Of a DNA stretch of 64,000 bases, positions 12,929-26,008 are shown one piece after another. Positions within the stretch are counted from its first letter, which is position 1. Each line of letters begins with the position of its first letter. The position numbers were made by a program, and so were the translations under genes. Origin of the DNA: Nosema muscidifuracis (lineage: Eukaryota > Microsporidia > Nosematidae). Location: NCBI GenBank assembly GCA_028335825.1, contig JAIOKI010000011.1, positions 2,501 through 66,500 of the forward strand. Reading direction: 5' to 3'. The notes beneath the pieces were generated by a model. The model did not search any database and was not told the DNA's origin. It saw only the letters and a list, made by a program, of their open reading frames with translations.

Positions 12929-14542
12929 AGCATCAATGAAATTATTTATAGAATAAATATCAATTTGTTTATTTTTAATTTGTTGTTATTTACAAATTTA
13001 TTAATTATTATCTAAATTTCAGATCGATATATCTCTTATGATAAAGAGAAGTTTAATGAAACAATATTATCAAAATTCATCTTTTTAATTATGATCTTTT
13101 ATATTAAAATATTAAATAAATTAATTACATAATAATATAAAAGATACGTACAAATTAGATATATATTTATGATTTTAAAATAAAAATCATTTAATATTTT
13201 TTAAATATTATAACTAATATTAATCTTATGTAAGAACAATGAATATATGATATACTATCAAATGATTCATTAATAAATTATAATAAAAATATATCCCTAT
13301 GACATTTATTTATTTTTGTATGAAATTTAATCTTCATTATTATACAAAGACAGTTATGGTCACAAGTTGAATAAATATAATTTTAGACTTATAAATATAT
13401 TTTCTATTTTAAGTGTATACCAGTATCTTATTCTTTATATTTTTTTAGATTATTTCACGTCTGGTTTTGAGTAATTCTGATAAATATATTCTGCATTCAT
13501 ATTTCAACGATATGCTTTCAATAATATAGTTATATTTTTAATTATGTATTCATTTCAGTCTCAATTATATACTAAATCTGTACATGTTAATAATCTATTG
13601 ATACTAGTTAGTTTTAAATGATCACGACGAGGTAGTGAAAAAAATTAATATTTTTAATTTGAAACAGATATATTGAATCTAAAAATATTGATTTTTATTT
13701 ATGAGCTGATATTAAAATGCTAATGATCTATTTTGAAAATCGAAAATAGTACAGTATAAATATGATTTAATAACGAAACATTTTTATAAGTTTTATATGA
13801 AATTCTATTAATCTCAATGATGAATAAACCAGTAATTCACTTTTTTATATGTTTCATTATTACAAATCTCTTTATCTAATTCAGTAGCTTATTTCTATAA
13901 ATTAAACATAAGATATGAGATTTCTTGTATCAATCTATTTCCAAAATAAATTATATTCTTTTATATCTAATTAATTATCGATATATTATTTAAAAAATAA
14001 ATTTCTTCAAAAAAAGTTAACTTTCATTTCTACTCTATATTATATAAAATATATTTCAATTTATAATCAAAATTATACAGCTTAATTAAACATTAATTTT
14101 TTCATATTTCAAAGAATGTATTGTAATAACATCAGATTTTTATTTTTAAAAAATTAATGAATTACTAGATTTTAAAATAATTATTTTATTGTCTTATATA
14201 TTAAAGAAAAGACTCATTATAAATCATTTTATATATTATTAAAAATAATGTGAATTATACTAGAATAAATTAGATTATATATATCATTTTTATATTTAAC
14301 TGAACAATATATTAGATAAAGTAATACTATATATAAGTTGATATAAGAAGAAAACTTAATGTAAGATATAAATTTTTGAGAAATTACATCATTATATTAA
14401 ATCCTCAATTTATAGTAAATTTAAATAATTATCCATTATAAACTAATCTATATACCATGTCCAGATTTGTCATCTAAAAAAGATATTTTTAAAATAGTAA
14501 ATTAAATTTTAAAAAGTTTAATGTTAAACATTATAACTATAT
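12929..14542. other. A+T-rich spacer, nothing seen
   Basis: About 1.6 kb between divergently transcribed genes. No coding trace, repeat or RNA gene recognised. Confidence 0.55.
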
Positions 14543-14547
14543 TACCC
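14543..14547 (+). promoter_or_regulatory. Start-proximal TACCC motif
   Basis: TACCC lies two bases before the ATG at 14550 of the hydrolase gene, fixing its start. Confidence 0.5.
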
Positions 14548-14549
14548 AT

Positions 14550-15295
14550 ATGAAAAAGATAAATAGATTTTTTATATTTGTTATAAATTTATTATTTATT
14601 TCAAACTTTACATTATTTGTTATACAACGTAAAATACTCTTTACAATGAAGAGACCTGTAGTCATGGAAGTACATACTATTTATAACAATATTGATATCT
14701 ATTTATTTGATAAAAATAGTTCTACAGATATTATATTCTTCCATGGTTCAATCATTTCAGGTGTTATTTATAAAAAGTTATTGCAAGATATGGCTGATAA
14801 AACTAATCATAATGTTTTATCATTCAATATGAGGGGTGTATTTAATTCTAGAGGTGTATCATCAGAAAAAGGAATACGAAATGAAGTCAATTTATTTTCT
14901 GATTTTGTAAAGAAAAGGGGTAAAAATTAATAGTTTTTGGCCAATCACTTGGTTGTTGTTTAGCTATCCAATTTAGTAGACTGATGAAATGTAAAAAAGT
15001 TATTTTAGAGAATCCTTTTATTGATTATAAATCAGTTATTAAGTATAAATTTTATTCTTCTATATTTTCATATCTAGTAGTAGATACATGGAAGAATACA
15101 GATATCAAATATTTAGAAAATGTCTTATTTCTCTTAAGTGATAAAGATACTCTTATAAATAATTCAGAAGGTCTACAGTTGGCTAATATGACACATAATA
15201 GTTCTATACAATATTTGAAAGAAAGTACTCATTTTGATGCTGCTAGAAATCCAGAGTATTATTCTTTTATAATATCATACCTCAATAAAATATAA
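14550..15295 (+). pseudogene. BEM46-like alpha/beta hydrolase, split by one frameshift
   Basis: Two overlapping frames together cover a whole serine hydrolase of the BEM46/ABHD13 type, known as membrane-anchored esterase-like proteins. The first (14550-14930) has a signal-anchor (residues about 7-25), then the strand and oxyanion motif IIFFHGS and a NMRGVFNSRG turn. The second, entered near 14920, gives IVFGQSLGC with the nucleophile elbow GxSxG, ILENPF, then LLSDKDTLI with the expected Asp and STHFD with the expected His. All three catalytic residues are therefore present, but the frames differ by one base. The switch falls in a run-rich stretch (AAAAGGGG, AAAAA), so a homopolymer assembly error, programmed slippage or a very recent mutation are all possible. 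Confidence 0.72.
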
Positions 15296-17190
15296 TTTTA
15301 TATTAATATCACATATAACAGAGGGTTAACAATATTTTTACAATATAAACAAATAGTCAAGATAAATATAAATTACAGAAAATAGATCAATTATATAAAT
15401 AGAAGTATTTGAGAAAAATATCAACTTATATAATTATTTAATTAAAAAACTTTTGAATTATTTATTAACCATCTAATTCTATTTATTGATATAATGACTT
15501 AAACATTGAATATATTTTAATCTTAAACAAATCATAATTGTATCATTTAAATTTACATGATTTTTTTGAATAATTATCAATTTTGTTCTAAAACAGTTTG
15601 TTTGTTCATAATAAGTATAAAATAATTCTCTTGTATGAACAATTAAAATGACATCATCATATGTTCTTAAACTCACAGTTGAAGAAAATGAAACATTATT
15701 ACTAGCTGATCAATATTCTACTAATGGAGATGTTATTACATTAAATATGTAGTTTTAATACTCAACTATCTAGTAGTGCTACATTCACTATTAATTAGTA
15801 CTTGTTATCTAAATTATATATCATATAGTACTCAGGAGGATTACAAATTTTATAGAAATAGTATGGGTAAAAAATTAAATGTAGTAGAAGGATCAAATAA
15901 TGCTAAAGATAAAGTTAAAATTGACGTAAAAGATACAAAGAATAGTGGTGAAAATGACATTTCAAAAACTATAGATACAGTTTAAGTTGACATAGAAAAA
16001 AAATAAAGATACTAATATTTTAGAAGGAACAAATGTTATTGTTGAAAATTATGGGTGGATGAAATCAAGATAATATAACAAAAATAAAACCTAAAAAATA
16101 CATCAATCATTTAACTTTAATATTGTTAGTATCAAAGAAAGGTGATTTAGAATATGGTTATAACTATTCAAAGTCTATCATTATAATAACAGAAATAGGG
16201 AAGAGAAATAATCTTTTAAAAATAATGAGTGAAACATTTCTACACTAAACAATATATATTTATTATTTAAGTTTTCTTATTTTAATTTATCTTCTTAATT
16301 CTTGTATGAGTAAAAAAATGATATTAAATTTATTTCATTATAATCTTCTTAAATTGATCTTTTAAATATAAATTATTTAATTATTTTTATCATTAATTTA
16401 CTTAATATTATTTTATATTAAATATCTATATGATAAATTTATTAGTATGAATATTTGATTAATGAGTTGTTAATTTCAAATAACTTAGTCAATTCTTTAG
16501 TCAGTATTTTAATACTTAAATAAATTAATATAATTATTAAATAATAAATGTTTGTGTAATTATTTGATAATACAACATTTATTAACAAGATTATGTCTAG
16601 TAGTAGGATAAAAATATTTTCTAATAATTTTTTTATAAAAATGACCCTTCATTTACTTTCTCTTTACAATTGTTATAATTATAGATTAGAGACTCATACA
16701 AAGAATATAAAATAACTGATAATTTGAAAGATACTTTTTTATGCTTTTAAGATAAATATATAAAGTGAAATATTCTTGTTGAAAATATATCATTTCTCAT
16801 ATAATATATAACTATATTTTTACACAAATACTAGAATAGTATCATTCTTCACATCTAAATATCAAGATAATTTACAGACTTTTTCGAGATATTCCTTTGT
16901 CACATTGGATATTCAAATAAGAATATAGAGAAGAGTTTTAATTTTTAATTATTTCCTCTACTTAAGAAATTCACTATTAAATATGTAAGTGACAAAATTT
17001 AACATTCTTTATAATTATTTCTAGTATATGCATAATATTGAATATTCTATAAATTTAAGAGATGTTATACTTCACCTGATATTATCCTATGTGTCTCTAC
17101 TCTATACCATTATTAGATGATATTAAAATTATTATTAATAACCATCTCATGATAAAGTAGATAGATGATTCAATAAAATATTAGATTTGT
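15296..17190. other. Spacer with two small coding-like traces
   Basis: On the plus strand, 15648-15752 is a 34-codon frame from ATG to TAG with normal-looking composition (MTSSYVLKLTVEENETLLL at its start). Shortly after, about 15810-15985 is open for nearly 60 codons, encoding a Lys/Asp/Asn-rich hydrophilic stretch (KVKIDVKDTKNSGEND) without an ATG. They may be pieces of one decayed gene, but no family is recognised. The remainder to about 17.19 kb is A+T-rich with nothing seen. Confidence 0.35.
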
Positions 17191-17942
17191 TAATCGAACC
17201 TTTGATTAGATTAGAAGTAATTTTTTAGTATAATCCTATTTATTTTGTTTCATACTATATTGTAGATTCAAAATCATTAATATCTTTATCTTAATATTAA
17301 CCATGTTGAAATATAATGGTGTCTTTATATTAAGAAAATATTGTTATTGTTCATATCTTTATTTTTTATTTGTTTAATTGGATTATATCATATATATTAA
17401 ATGCCCTTCAGTTCACAACTTCTGATTTCTTATTTTCAATAGGGTTTCATCTTTTTACATTGGTTTTTATGAAATTTATATTTTAAGACAAATAATAGAA
17501 TTCTTTACATTGAAGATAATGTAATCTTATTTTTAGAATTCAATCTAAATGAAAATATTACAGATGATTAAATAAATTATGTTTCGAAATAACTTCAAAT
17601 TTAAAATTATTATTATAATAATAATTAGATTGATCATAAATTAATTTGTAATTCTTTTTTAATAATAGAAATAAACTAAAAAACATAACTTAGATTAATA
17701 AATAAAAGCATTAACACAAATATGTATAAATTTATGAAATATTGATTTATATGTTATATACAAATGAATCTAAAAAGTTGATAAGAAATAAAAGACTTTG
17801 TAAATTTACAAAAATATCAATATGAAATAAAAGAATTTTTGTTTATTAAATAAATAGTTCAAACAATTTTACTGATTTATGTAACATGAAAGTATTATTT
17901 ACACTAATAATATTTAAATTATTTTTTATTTAAATGATAAAT

Positions 17943-18131
17943 TAATCATCTTCTATGTTCATAAAACAAGCTACTAGTTACAAAAATATTATTTTATACT
18001 TTCTTCCACTCATATGAAATTCCATCTTTAATTGAGCTATTTTCTGATTTTTGACATCATATTCTGTGTTTATGTTTTCTAATTTATCTACATCTATACA
18101 TATTGTAAATTTTTTATTATATCATCCTAAT
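17943..18131 (-). pseudogene. Conserved gene fragment upstream of the 18.5 kb gene
   Basis: A minus-strand coding-like piece of about 50 residues (FTICIDVDKLENINTEYDV near its start, then QLKMEFHMSGRKYK) that ends at a stop. It begins without an ATG, so it is the tail of a lost gene. A nearly identical copy lies at 47675-47862 and carries additional stops. Its persistence at high nucleotide identity in both block A copies shows how recent the duplication is. It could alternatively be a conserved regulatory element, since it lies about 400 bases upstream of both secreted-protein genes. Confidence 0.4.
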
Positions 18132-18515
18132 TTATATAAAGAATATTATTTTGTATTTTAATGTATTTATCAATAAAAATTATTTAGTTGAAATTATTCT
18201 CATATATTTGATCTAGATTTATAAAAGATAATTAAAGTTTTAATTTATTATTATTGTATTTGAAATTAATTTTATAATATTATATATTAGAAAAGCTTAT
18301 CATTAATTGAAAAATCTTCGATCATTTAAATACATGAAAATTGAATTAATTTATTCTATTTATATTAATAAAATTACACGTAGTAAAACAAAGTATTATT
18401 TCAATGTTTTATTGTAATAAATTTATTGCTTTCAGAATTTGAATATTGAAAGAAATTAATATATTTTTATTAAGTGATTAATTAAAAGAATTACATAAAT
18501 TTATATATTTTAGAT

Positions 18516-18519
18516 CCAT
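18516..18519 (+). promoter_or_regulatory. Start-proximal CCAT motif
   Basis: ATCCATA directly precedes the ATG at 18521; the identical string precedes the ATG at 48218 in the paralogue. It is a weaker variant of the C-rich start motif and supports both starts. Confidence 0.35.
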
Positions 18520-18520
18520 A

Positions 18521-19849
18521 ATGTATTTGATAACTTTATACTTCTTGATTATATTTAGTACTAGAAATTATTCTGATGAGATGTATGTAATAAAAGAGAT
18601 CCTTCCGAGTAAAGATTATATACTCATTGATTTAGGATCTCTAGATGAATCTGATTTTATTACTGATAAGATGGATAATTATGAAAATAATTCAGTTATA
18701 CGCTATGAAATATTAGAAAGTTACAATGTTATTGATGATTATCTTTCTTTAAATGCATATATTGACAATCTTGATTTAAAACCAGATAACAATTCTGTTA
18801 CTTTACCAAATCAATCTCATGAGAACAAAACAGTTAATCTTTCAAATTTTAATAACACAAACATTATTCCAATAGATGAGTTGATTTTGTCCAATAGGAC
18901 TATTTGTTTGTTTCATAATGATATGGAACAAACCAAATTAGAGTTAAAATATTTATTGAATTTAATAAACAGTAAGAATAATTCTTATGTAGTTTATAAA
19001 GATATATTATTCAATTCAATGAAGAACTATAAGTTTTTACCAAAAATCTTTCATATTGATAGATTTAATAATACTGATGATATTTATGATAGTATTGATT
19101 TAATATTTAAATATATGAACTTTTTGAAAGAATTTGATTTTAGTAAATTTAATCTATCACATTTCTGCAACTTTGATGGTAAAAATGAATTATACCGAAT
19201 CATTATTAAATTTACAACCATGGATAAATTCAACTTATCTATTTTTTCATTTAGTAAATATAACGTCTCATTTTTAGATAAAATAACAAAAGATGTTTAT
19301 CAAGAAATGAATGATAAGAAAATATCTAAAGAAAAATTAATTTCATGTATAATAGAAAGTATAAATAATATTGAAGACTCTTTAGACAAAATTATACTTT
19401 ACAAATGTTTTTTCGATATTCTTATAAAGAATAATATTTATTGTTTAATTAGACTTTTACTTCATATAATAATGTATTATAGAGAGGGTAAAGTTTATTT
19501 AATAAATACTAATGATTATTTTTTATTCGATAGATTATCATATTTAATTATATGTTGTAATCCTCAGTTGAATATAAATCTAAAATGTATTTTAAAATAT
19601 AAAAATAATAAAATTTTAAAATTGCTTTCAGATTACTATCTAACAAAATCAAAAGATTTATTAATAGAAAATATCGAAATCTATGGACTAATTTTAAATT
19701 TGATAGATGAAAATCAAACAAATGATTATCGTAACCTATATGATATAGTAATTAATATTAATTTCTACAACAATATAGCAATTAAATTTATGTCAAACAT
19801 GATAATGCAAGGTGTAATAAAGATATTAGAAGTTAATAAAATACTTTAA
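18521..19849 (+). CDS. Predicted secreted subtelomeric-family protein, 442 residues (block A)
   Basis: Complete frame from an ATG preceded by ATCCATA. Residues 1-14 form a hydrophobic signal (MYLITLYFLIIFST). A conserved N-terminal segment follows (EILPSKDYILIDLGSLDESD), then a variable Asn/Ser-rich stretch with several N-linked glycosylation sequons, and a largely helical body with a conserved IISCIIESIN-type core, here KLISCIIESINNIEDSLDKI near residue 275, and a C-terminal MSNMIMQGVIKILE. The paralogue at 48218-49552 shares the signal, both conserved segments and the C-terminus, while the middle is strongly diverged. The PSKDYILID segment and general layout also resemble the 27.6 and 44.3 kb proteins. 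Likely exported or host-facing; function unknown. Confidence 0.85.
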   Translation: MYLITLYFLIIFSTRNYSDEMYVIKEILPSKDYILIDLGSLDESDFITDKMDNYENNSVIRYEILESYNVIDDYLSLNAYIDNLDLKPDNNSVTLPNQSHENKTVNLSNFNNTNIIPIDELILSNRTICLFHNDMEQTKLELKYLLNLINSKNNSYVVYKDILFNSMKNYKFLPKIFHIDRFNNTDDIYDSIDLIFKYMNFLKEFDFSKFNLSHFCNFDGKNELYRIIIKFTTMDKFNLSIFSFSKYNVSFLDKITKDVYQEMNDKKISKEKLISCIIESINNIEDSLDKIILYKCFFDILIKNNIYCLIRLLLHIIMYYREGKVYLINTNDYFLFDRLSYLIICCNPQLNINLKCILKYKNNKILKLLSDYYLTKSKDLLIENIEIYGLILNLIDENQTNDYRNLYDIVININFYNNIAIKFMSNMIMQGVIKILEVNKIL

Positions 19850-19890
19850 TTAATGATTTTGTAGTTCTATAGTTATTATCATATTACTTT

Positions 19891-22650
19891 AATATCAATC
19901 AATTATTGATTATTTTTAATTTTTCAAATAACACAAAATAGATTTAATTCATTATTATCAACTATCTATTATTATATATGGTTGAAATATTTAGAAATAA
20001 ATTCATTATGGTACTGCTTTGAATTCATCCAGTGGCGAAGATTGATCCAAGTACATTTCAAATTATAGGGTATTTTAAGCATAGAAGAATCCCATGATAA
20101 TTAATGTCAATGTTCTATATCTCATCTTCTTGTTTCAAATAAATGCTTGTGATTTGAAGTATTGTAATTATTCCGTTATTTTTATCTTTCTTTTGTTGTT
20201 ATATACTTTTCTCATAGTTAAGAGTCTAATTTAATAAACAAAATTAAAGATACAAATAAATCTGTAATATCATAATTTAATACAGCTAATAAATCTTATT
20301 ACTCTGATGAAATATTAAGTTCTAACAATTGAATATATTCATAATATAATTATTTAATTCTATTTCTTTTACTTATTGTAAATAATAATAAACTTTTAAT
20401 ATTAACATATATAGAATTAATAATTTATAAATATCTGTAAGCTACTAAATTTTAAACTAGATATATAATTAACTTCTTTGAAATTAAGAAAAAACAGAAA
20501 TCTAATCATCTTTGACACAATAACATACCTTTCTTCTTTGCTTGTATTGAGAAATGTTTACTCAAAGAATAACGAATCAAAATAAAACACAAACACAGCT
20601 ATTAGTCTTCAATAATAATAACAGATCAATAGCTCACTATAATATAATCTTCTTTAATTATCTCATTGATTATATGTTACAGTTTTTGTTTATGTAAATG
20701 AAAGTAAAAATGTATTACTATATTGTATAAATCTAGTTATTTTATGTAATTCAGTGTTTCTTTTATAGATGATTTTTTTTGGACTTTTATTCTAATGAAA
20801 TAGATATTATAAATAGTAAAAATTTTTATTTTATAGCCTTGTATCATTAATATTTTGTCTTTTAAATATACTTTGTTATTTGAATCTATCAAATTATTAT
20901 ATTGATTATCATCACTTCTGATGCATGTTAATATTTCTTTCTAGGTTACATAAACAAATATCTTAGTATGAAAAAAACAATTTTCTATTAGATAGTCTAA
21001 TCAAAACTGTCTTTTAATGTAGATATATTTTTTAATTATTTATATATTATAATTCATTAGTAATAAATAATATTTAGTAAATGTTTAAGAGTATACGTGA
21101 AAAAATAACTTTTTATTTCCAGAGATTTAATATTAACCATCTTAAAATTTTATTTAGAATATATCTATAAGTGTTGAACTGATCAAAACTGTGGTCGAGT
21201 AGAAAATTAAGTTCTTATGTAAATTAACTCTTCAACATTTCTTTTTTAGTATTATTTATATTTATACATGTCAATAAAATACTTTTGTAAACTTTATATA
21301 AAACTTATAAATTTGCTATATTTCTCAATCAATATATTGATCCACCATATTAACTACTTATCTAATAATTTTTGTAAAATGTATGGTATTTGTGCTTTAA
21401 ACTGACAAAGTATAAATTTATTCTTTAATGAGTATCTTATCAATTCTATTGCAAAGATTTCATATATAAATAATTATAAAAAGGTTTGCTTTAACCAGAG
21501 CATAGCATCATCATAATTTTTTACAAAATAGAAGGCAATTAATCTTTAAGGTCTTATTTTATAGATTCTTTGGAATATTCAAAATGATATTCACATTTTT
21601 ATAAGCTGCGAAATATATTAATTCCATTCTTTAAATTTAAAAATCAATGATATTACATAACTTAATACAATTATATGTTAAATATATTTTTCCGTTTTCT
21701 AAAACTCTAAAGCAAATATAGTCTAAAAAAAGATAAATGATATCTAAAGGGGTTAAAAAATATTATTTACATCAAAATAAAATAAATTTTAGTTTATCAT
21801 ACAATTATATGTATTGTCTCTAAACGAATATTAAATTCAATTTCTATAAATTTTATTTTAAGTAGTCTAAATTAAATTTTAATTATATCTATCTCGTTTT
21901 TCTTAATATGATTGTATATATGTTGTTAGACAAAAATACATTTAATTTTACTTGTGTTTGTAAATTAAAAATATTAACTTAATAAATTTTATTCTTAAAT
22001 TAAACCTCCACTTTTTAATTAAATTTAATATTCTAATCTATTAAAGTACTTAAAATATTATATATATTTTGAGATTAAATTTCAATAATTGAATTATAGT
22101 TAAATACTTATTTCATATTTTAATTCTAGTTTCGATTATTTAAAAATGTCGAAATATAAATACAATATACTAGTTAATCACACTACATCAATGTATAAAA
22201 ATAAGTTAATAATTATATTGTATGTGTTCACTTGAGATAGATTAATAACAAACTTTGAACGATGATATAGAAAAAAACTAAAGATAGATGATTAGACTTA
22301 GAAATTATACAGATAAAAGTCATCAAGATGATTTAATAGAGATCAACACTTATAAGCATCAGAAGAGCAAGTTATAAGGATTTTAGTACTAATAAAAAGA
22401 AATTTAGGATAAATGAAGCTTTAAATCTAAGAGGGTTGATAAAGTGATTCTATATCTAAATGAATACAATTTATCTGCTGAAAAATAATTAAAATTGTTA
22501 ATTCATTTTGTAAAAAAACAAAATAATTAATGTCTAAAAGTGATCATAATTTATTATTCAAGTTCAATTATAATAATTAATATATTTATTAAATTTTAAA
22601 CTAATTTTTATAACATTTGTTGTAATGCACCAGCAGTGATATAAAATTAC
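19891..22650. other. Spacer with a decayed minus-strand gene trace near 21.3-21.75 kb
   Basis: Mostly A+T-rich DNA. At about 21751 the minus strand carries a TAACCCC string like the start motifs of intact genes, and downstream of it coding-like pieces with family-like composition (for example RVLENGKIYLTYN) run to about 21.3 kb. This may be a dead member of the predicted secreted family. Near 20030 a short less A+T-rich string (CCAGTGGCGAAG) stands out but cannot be assigned. No intact gene is present. Confidence 0.35.
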
Positions 22651-22659
22651 ATATCTTAT

Positions 22660-23560
22660 AAAAAATGAACTATTATGAATTAAAATATTCTGTATATGAA
22701 AACCGATGATTTCGCAAAACACTTGACGAATATAGCTCTATATTATGTAATTCTATTGGATAAACTGATAGAAAAAAACAAGTATTTGTATAGATGATTT
22801 TTTTTATAGGTACCAATATAATGATCTCTTGAAAATACTTCAATATAACTTATAAAATAAAGTGGTTGGTATATACAAACTACAGATTTCAATGATTTCT
22901 TAAATTTCAAATATAGAGAAATACTTGCTAATTCATCATTTATTTCATCAAATGAAATCTATAGTAGTGTTTTTAGAACCTTTTGTGACATTATTAGTTT
23001 GGTTCTGTCATAATGACAAGATGTATCATTGATATTGTAAATTTCTCTATTTTATGGTAATGTCTGATTGTATGCTATTTACTAGCATTTAAGATTCAAC
23101 TAATTTTTATATTACTTAATTAATTTCAACAGATGGCTGAAGCTTATTCTTAAATAGAGGATTAGATTGAGAAAAGAAGATTGTTGATTGTAATATATAA
23201 TATCAAAGAAGATTTTTATTGATGAGACTTTTAAGTGGTTATATGAAGCATATGTCATACATAGATATTTCAATAAATAAAGTTTTCCTATGGTATATTG
23301 TTTTTCGAATAAAAATGAATAAATTTATGTTAATGTCTTCAATATAATTAATCCTTTTTGGTTAATCACCTAGTAGATTTTCTCAATTTCTCAAATTACA
23401 GGTCTCTTCTTTTCATTGTAGATAAACTACATGAAGATTTGTTTAGAACTTGTTTCATAATATAACCAACAGTGAAATTTTTTCAGACTTGGTATTGATG
23501 ATCACTTCTTCAGCTCTAGTTATAATTGATGAAGATTGGAAGTACATAAGGATTTTATAT
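22660..23560 (+). mobile_element. MULE (Mutator-like) transposase fossil, copy 1
   Basis: Worn plus-strand coding traces matching the better-preserved MULE remnant at 60.99-61.8 kb. Shared landmarks include the stretch before the catalytic domain and, near 23.2 kb, a WLYEAY piece followed by FPMVYCF and then TYVNVFNII. In MULE transposases these correspond to the segment after the first catalytic Asp (DGTFK, then FP-VYALL-NK, then TY--LF). The original reading is interrupted many times and no terminal inverted repeats were identified. It is a plain DNA transposon, long dead. Confidence 0.5.
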
Positions 23561-24299
23561 ATTTTTATGATGAAAACTTATTTAATTATGTAAAAAAAAA
23601 ATTGTAGATCATTGTTTTGATAGATAAATATAATACTTTTAAACTGGAAATAATAATGCTGACTAATGATATTCTTAAAATTGAATAATCTAATTAATTT
23701 CACTTTCTTAGAGGTTCTATATACTCAGAGATATTCAAATATTGAATAAAATAGAAAGAAATAGAATGATTACAGGATTAAAGTCAAAAATCGAAAGAAA
23801 TAATATGTTGATTATGAAAGCGAAAATATGAGATTATAATAGATCTTTTATTACATGTCTAATTAAGTCAAAAGAACTTCTGTGTAGTTTGAAAGGAGCA
23901 ATTATATTTTATGTTAAATATTTTTTATGGTATTATTTTTTGGATAATTTTGAGGGTTTTGTGAAATAACGAACAAATAGAAAATAAAATTACCCCTATG
24001 TTTACTGATATTTTATATACATAATACAAAGCTCTAATATCAAACATCTTAATTTATATTATGAAGAAAAATAACTGATGACACATCAAGAAAGAAATAA
24101 TTCAACTTATGTTTGATAACATTTATGATATATTGATAATGAAGTCTAAATTTGATGAAACATTTATAGATGATGAATTTATGCTGAGATAATATCTATT
24201 TTATAATAATGAAGTTAAGTCAATTTTTCTTAAAATTATGAAATTACTAAGTTCATGATATAAAGATTATGATAAATTTTCAAATACATATATTGTTGA

Positions 24300-25450
24300 T
24301 AATGTTGTCAAAGAGATCTAGTAAATTATAGAAATGCTTCTCCTTAATTAACAACTTCTTCTTTTATGATCCCTGTATTTTTTAATTCTTTGTTATATAA
24401 TACTAATTAAAGTATTCCGTATCCTAAACTTTTGCAAGACATTCCTTCTCACTTATGATAGTGGAGTTTTTTCTTCATTTCAGATTTGAGATAAAATGCT
24501 TCTAATATAAACAGATCGTTATAATATGTCTAGTTAAATTCTATTTGTTTACATAAATATCTTTAAAGATTTCTTCATGTTTGATGTTCTAATTATAATC
24601 GATCTTTCATTTTATTATATGATATAACTGCTTGGAAATGACTACACGTTTAGTAATAAATTTCATTTAATAATTAATCATTTATGTAGTTTTCTTATTT
24701 GTTGTAACTTAGAATTTCTTGTATTAATGACTTATCTTTCTTGATTATAGAACATATCCTGATCTTAATATTGTTTTTTTTAGTTTAGTGTTAGATTGTT
24801 CTTTTCTACAATTTTAATTAATTTTTTGAATTTATGTCATGTTCATCATGATTTTCTATATATAATAATATCATCTATATAGACAATACAAGATTTACAA
24901 ATTTTTATCCCCTTAAAATATTATCCATATAATGCTGAAAAATGGTTAATCCTTTTCATTCATATTATAAATGTTTATATCTAAATGATGTTCTAAAAAG
25001 ATCTTTTTCTAAAAGTATATTATTAAAAAATCATCTTTCAAGTCTATATTAGCAAATTATTTGTTACTTCTAATTTAAGAATTAAATGTTCTATATCTAT
25101 CTAGATCTACTATTTTGTTATGATCCTACTATCAAGTTTAATATTAATATCACCCTTATATTAGAATTAATAAAACTCTTATATTTTTATCCATGTTTAT
25201 TTTTATTATATACTATAATATTTCGATAATAGAAACTTTAATACTTCTTCCATATCATCTTTATATTTTTTAAAAAATATTGTAATTCTTCTCTACATTT
25301 CTATCATTAGACTAGATGAATATTTTATGTTCTTATTTATGATTCCCTAAGGTATAATGTAAAACTTTAGAAAATATTCTTTCTTTTTATAAAACATGTC
25401 TTAAATTTCTTTTCAAGGTATTTTCACTCTTTTATAAATTGAAGATAATA
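24300..25450 (-). mobile_element. Ty3/gypsy LTR-retrotransposon fossil (RT and RNase H remnants)
   Basis: On the minus strand the sequence retains recognisable pieces of a Ty3/gypsy polyprotein: a reverse transcriptase part with the VYIDDIIIY catalytic box near 24.86 kb, then, downstream in the element, an RNase H part with an EKECLA motif near 24.44 kb. The order agrees with RT followed by RNase H. The element is heavily broken and has the base composition of its surroundings, so it is old. Long terminal repeats could not be delimited. Confidence 0.6.
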
Positions 25451-26008
25451 TGAACATATACATCATGCTAGTATCAAATACTACTTTATTTTTTAGTTTT
25501 GTAGATATATCAAATATTCTACATTTAATATTTTATTATACTATATTTACTGTTATATAGAAGTTTCTTCTTGATTTCTAATACTTATTTTATAAACATT
25601 CTTCTTTACTATATATCGAATATTTGTTAAATCTTGAATTAATTACATCATCAATTTTCTCTTTATTAATCATTTTATTGCTATATATTTCAAGTATATT
25701 TTTTAGTGTCAGTATGTATGTTTTACTATGAAATATTCTTTTCTAACTCCACAAATAATAATTTTATTGAAACATACCCTGGTATCATATTAATTTGTTA
25801 TATAAAATTATTTAATTTATCAATAGTAGATCAGTATATCCAATAGAATATTTTTAGACTAATTTAAGTCTAATTATGTATGAACTGATCCAATTATAAT
25901 TCTTAAAATATTCCCTTAAATAGAATTCTACTTTAAGACTATAATTATGCATTTCATTGCATAATCATCTCCTTTCTAATTATAAAAAGAAAAACTTTCT
26001 TTATTTCT
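25451..26008. other. A+T-rich spacer upstream of the homeodomain gene
   Basis: No coding trace I can assign. A TATAAAAAG string at about 25980-25988 lies some 20 bases before the ATG at 26009 and could act as a TATA-like element for the homeodomain gene. No C-rich motif is seen at this start. Confidence 0.4.

Larger units (their letters stand above)
17190..19890 (+). repeat. Duplicated block A, left copy
   Basis: This stretch matches about 46990-49590 in the same orientation. The match covers the upstream non-coding DNA (for example the text around 17300-17450 against 47060-47220), a small conserved minus-strand fragment, the whole secreted-protein gene and about 40 bases past its stop. By eye the flanks are more alike than the coding part. 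The edges are approximate because similarity fades gradually into A+T-rich DNA. Confidence 0.8.

Noticed and set aside
15479-15676. Minus-strand 65-codon frame
   Set aside because: Overlaps a more protein-like plus-strand frame and lacks a start motif or conserved feature.
20020-20060. CCAGTGGCGAAG string resembling a transposon or SINE terminus
   Set aside because: A single short match with no partner, inverted repeat or target-site duplication visible.
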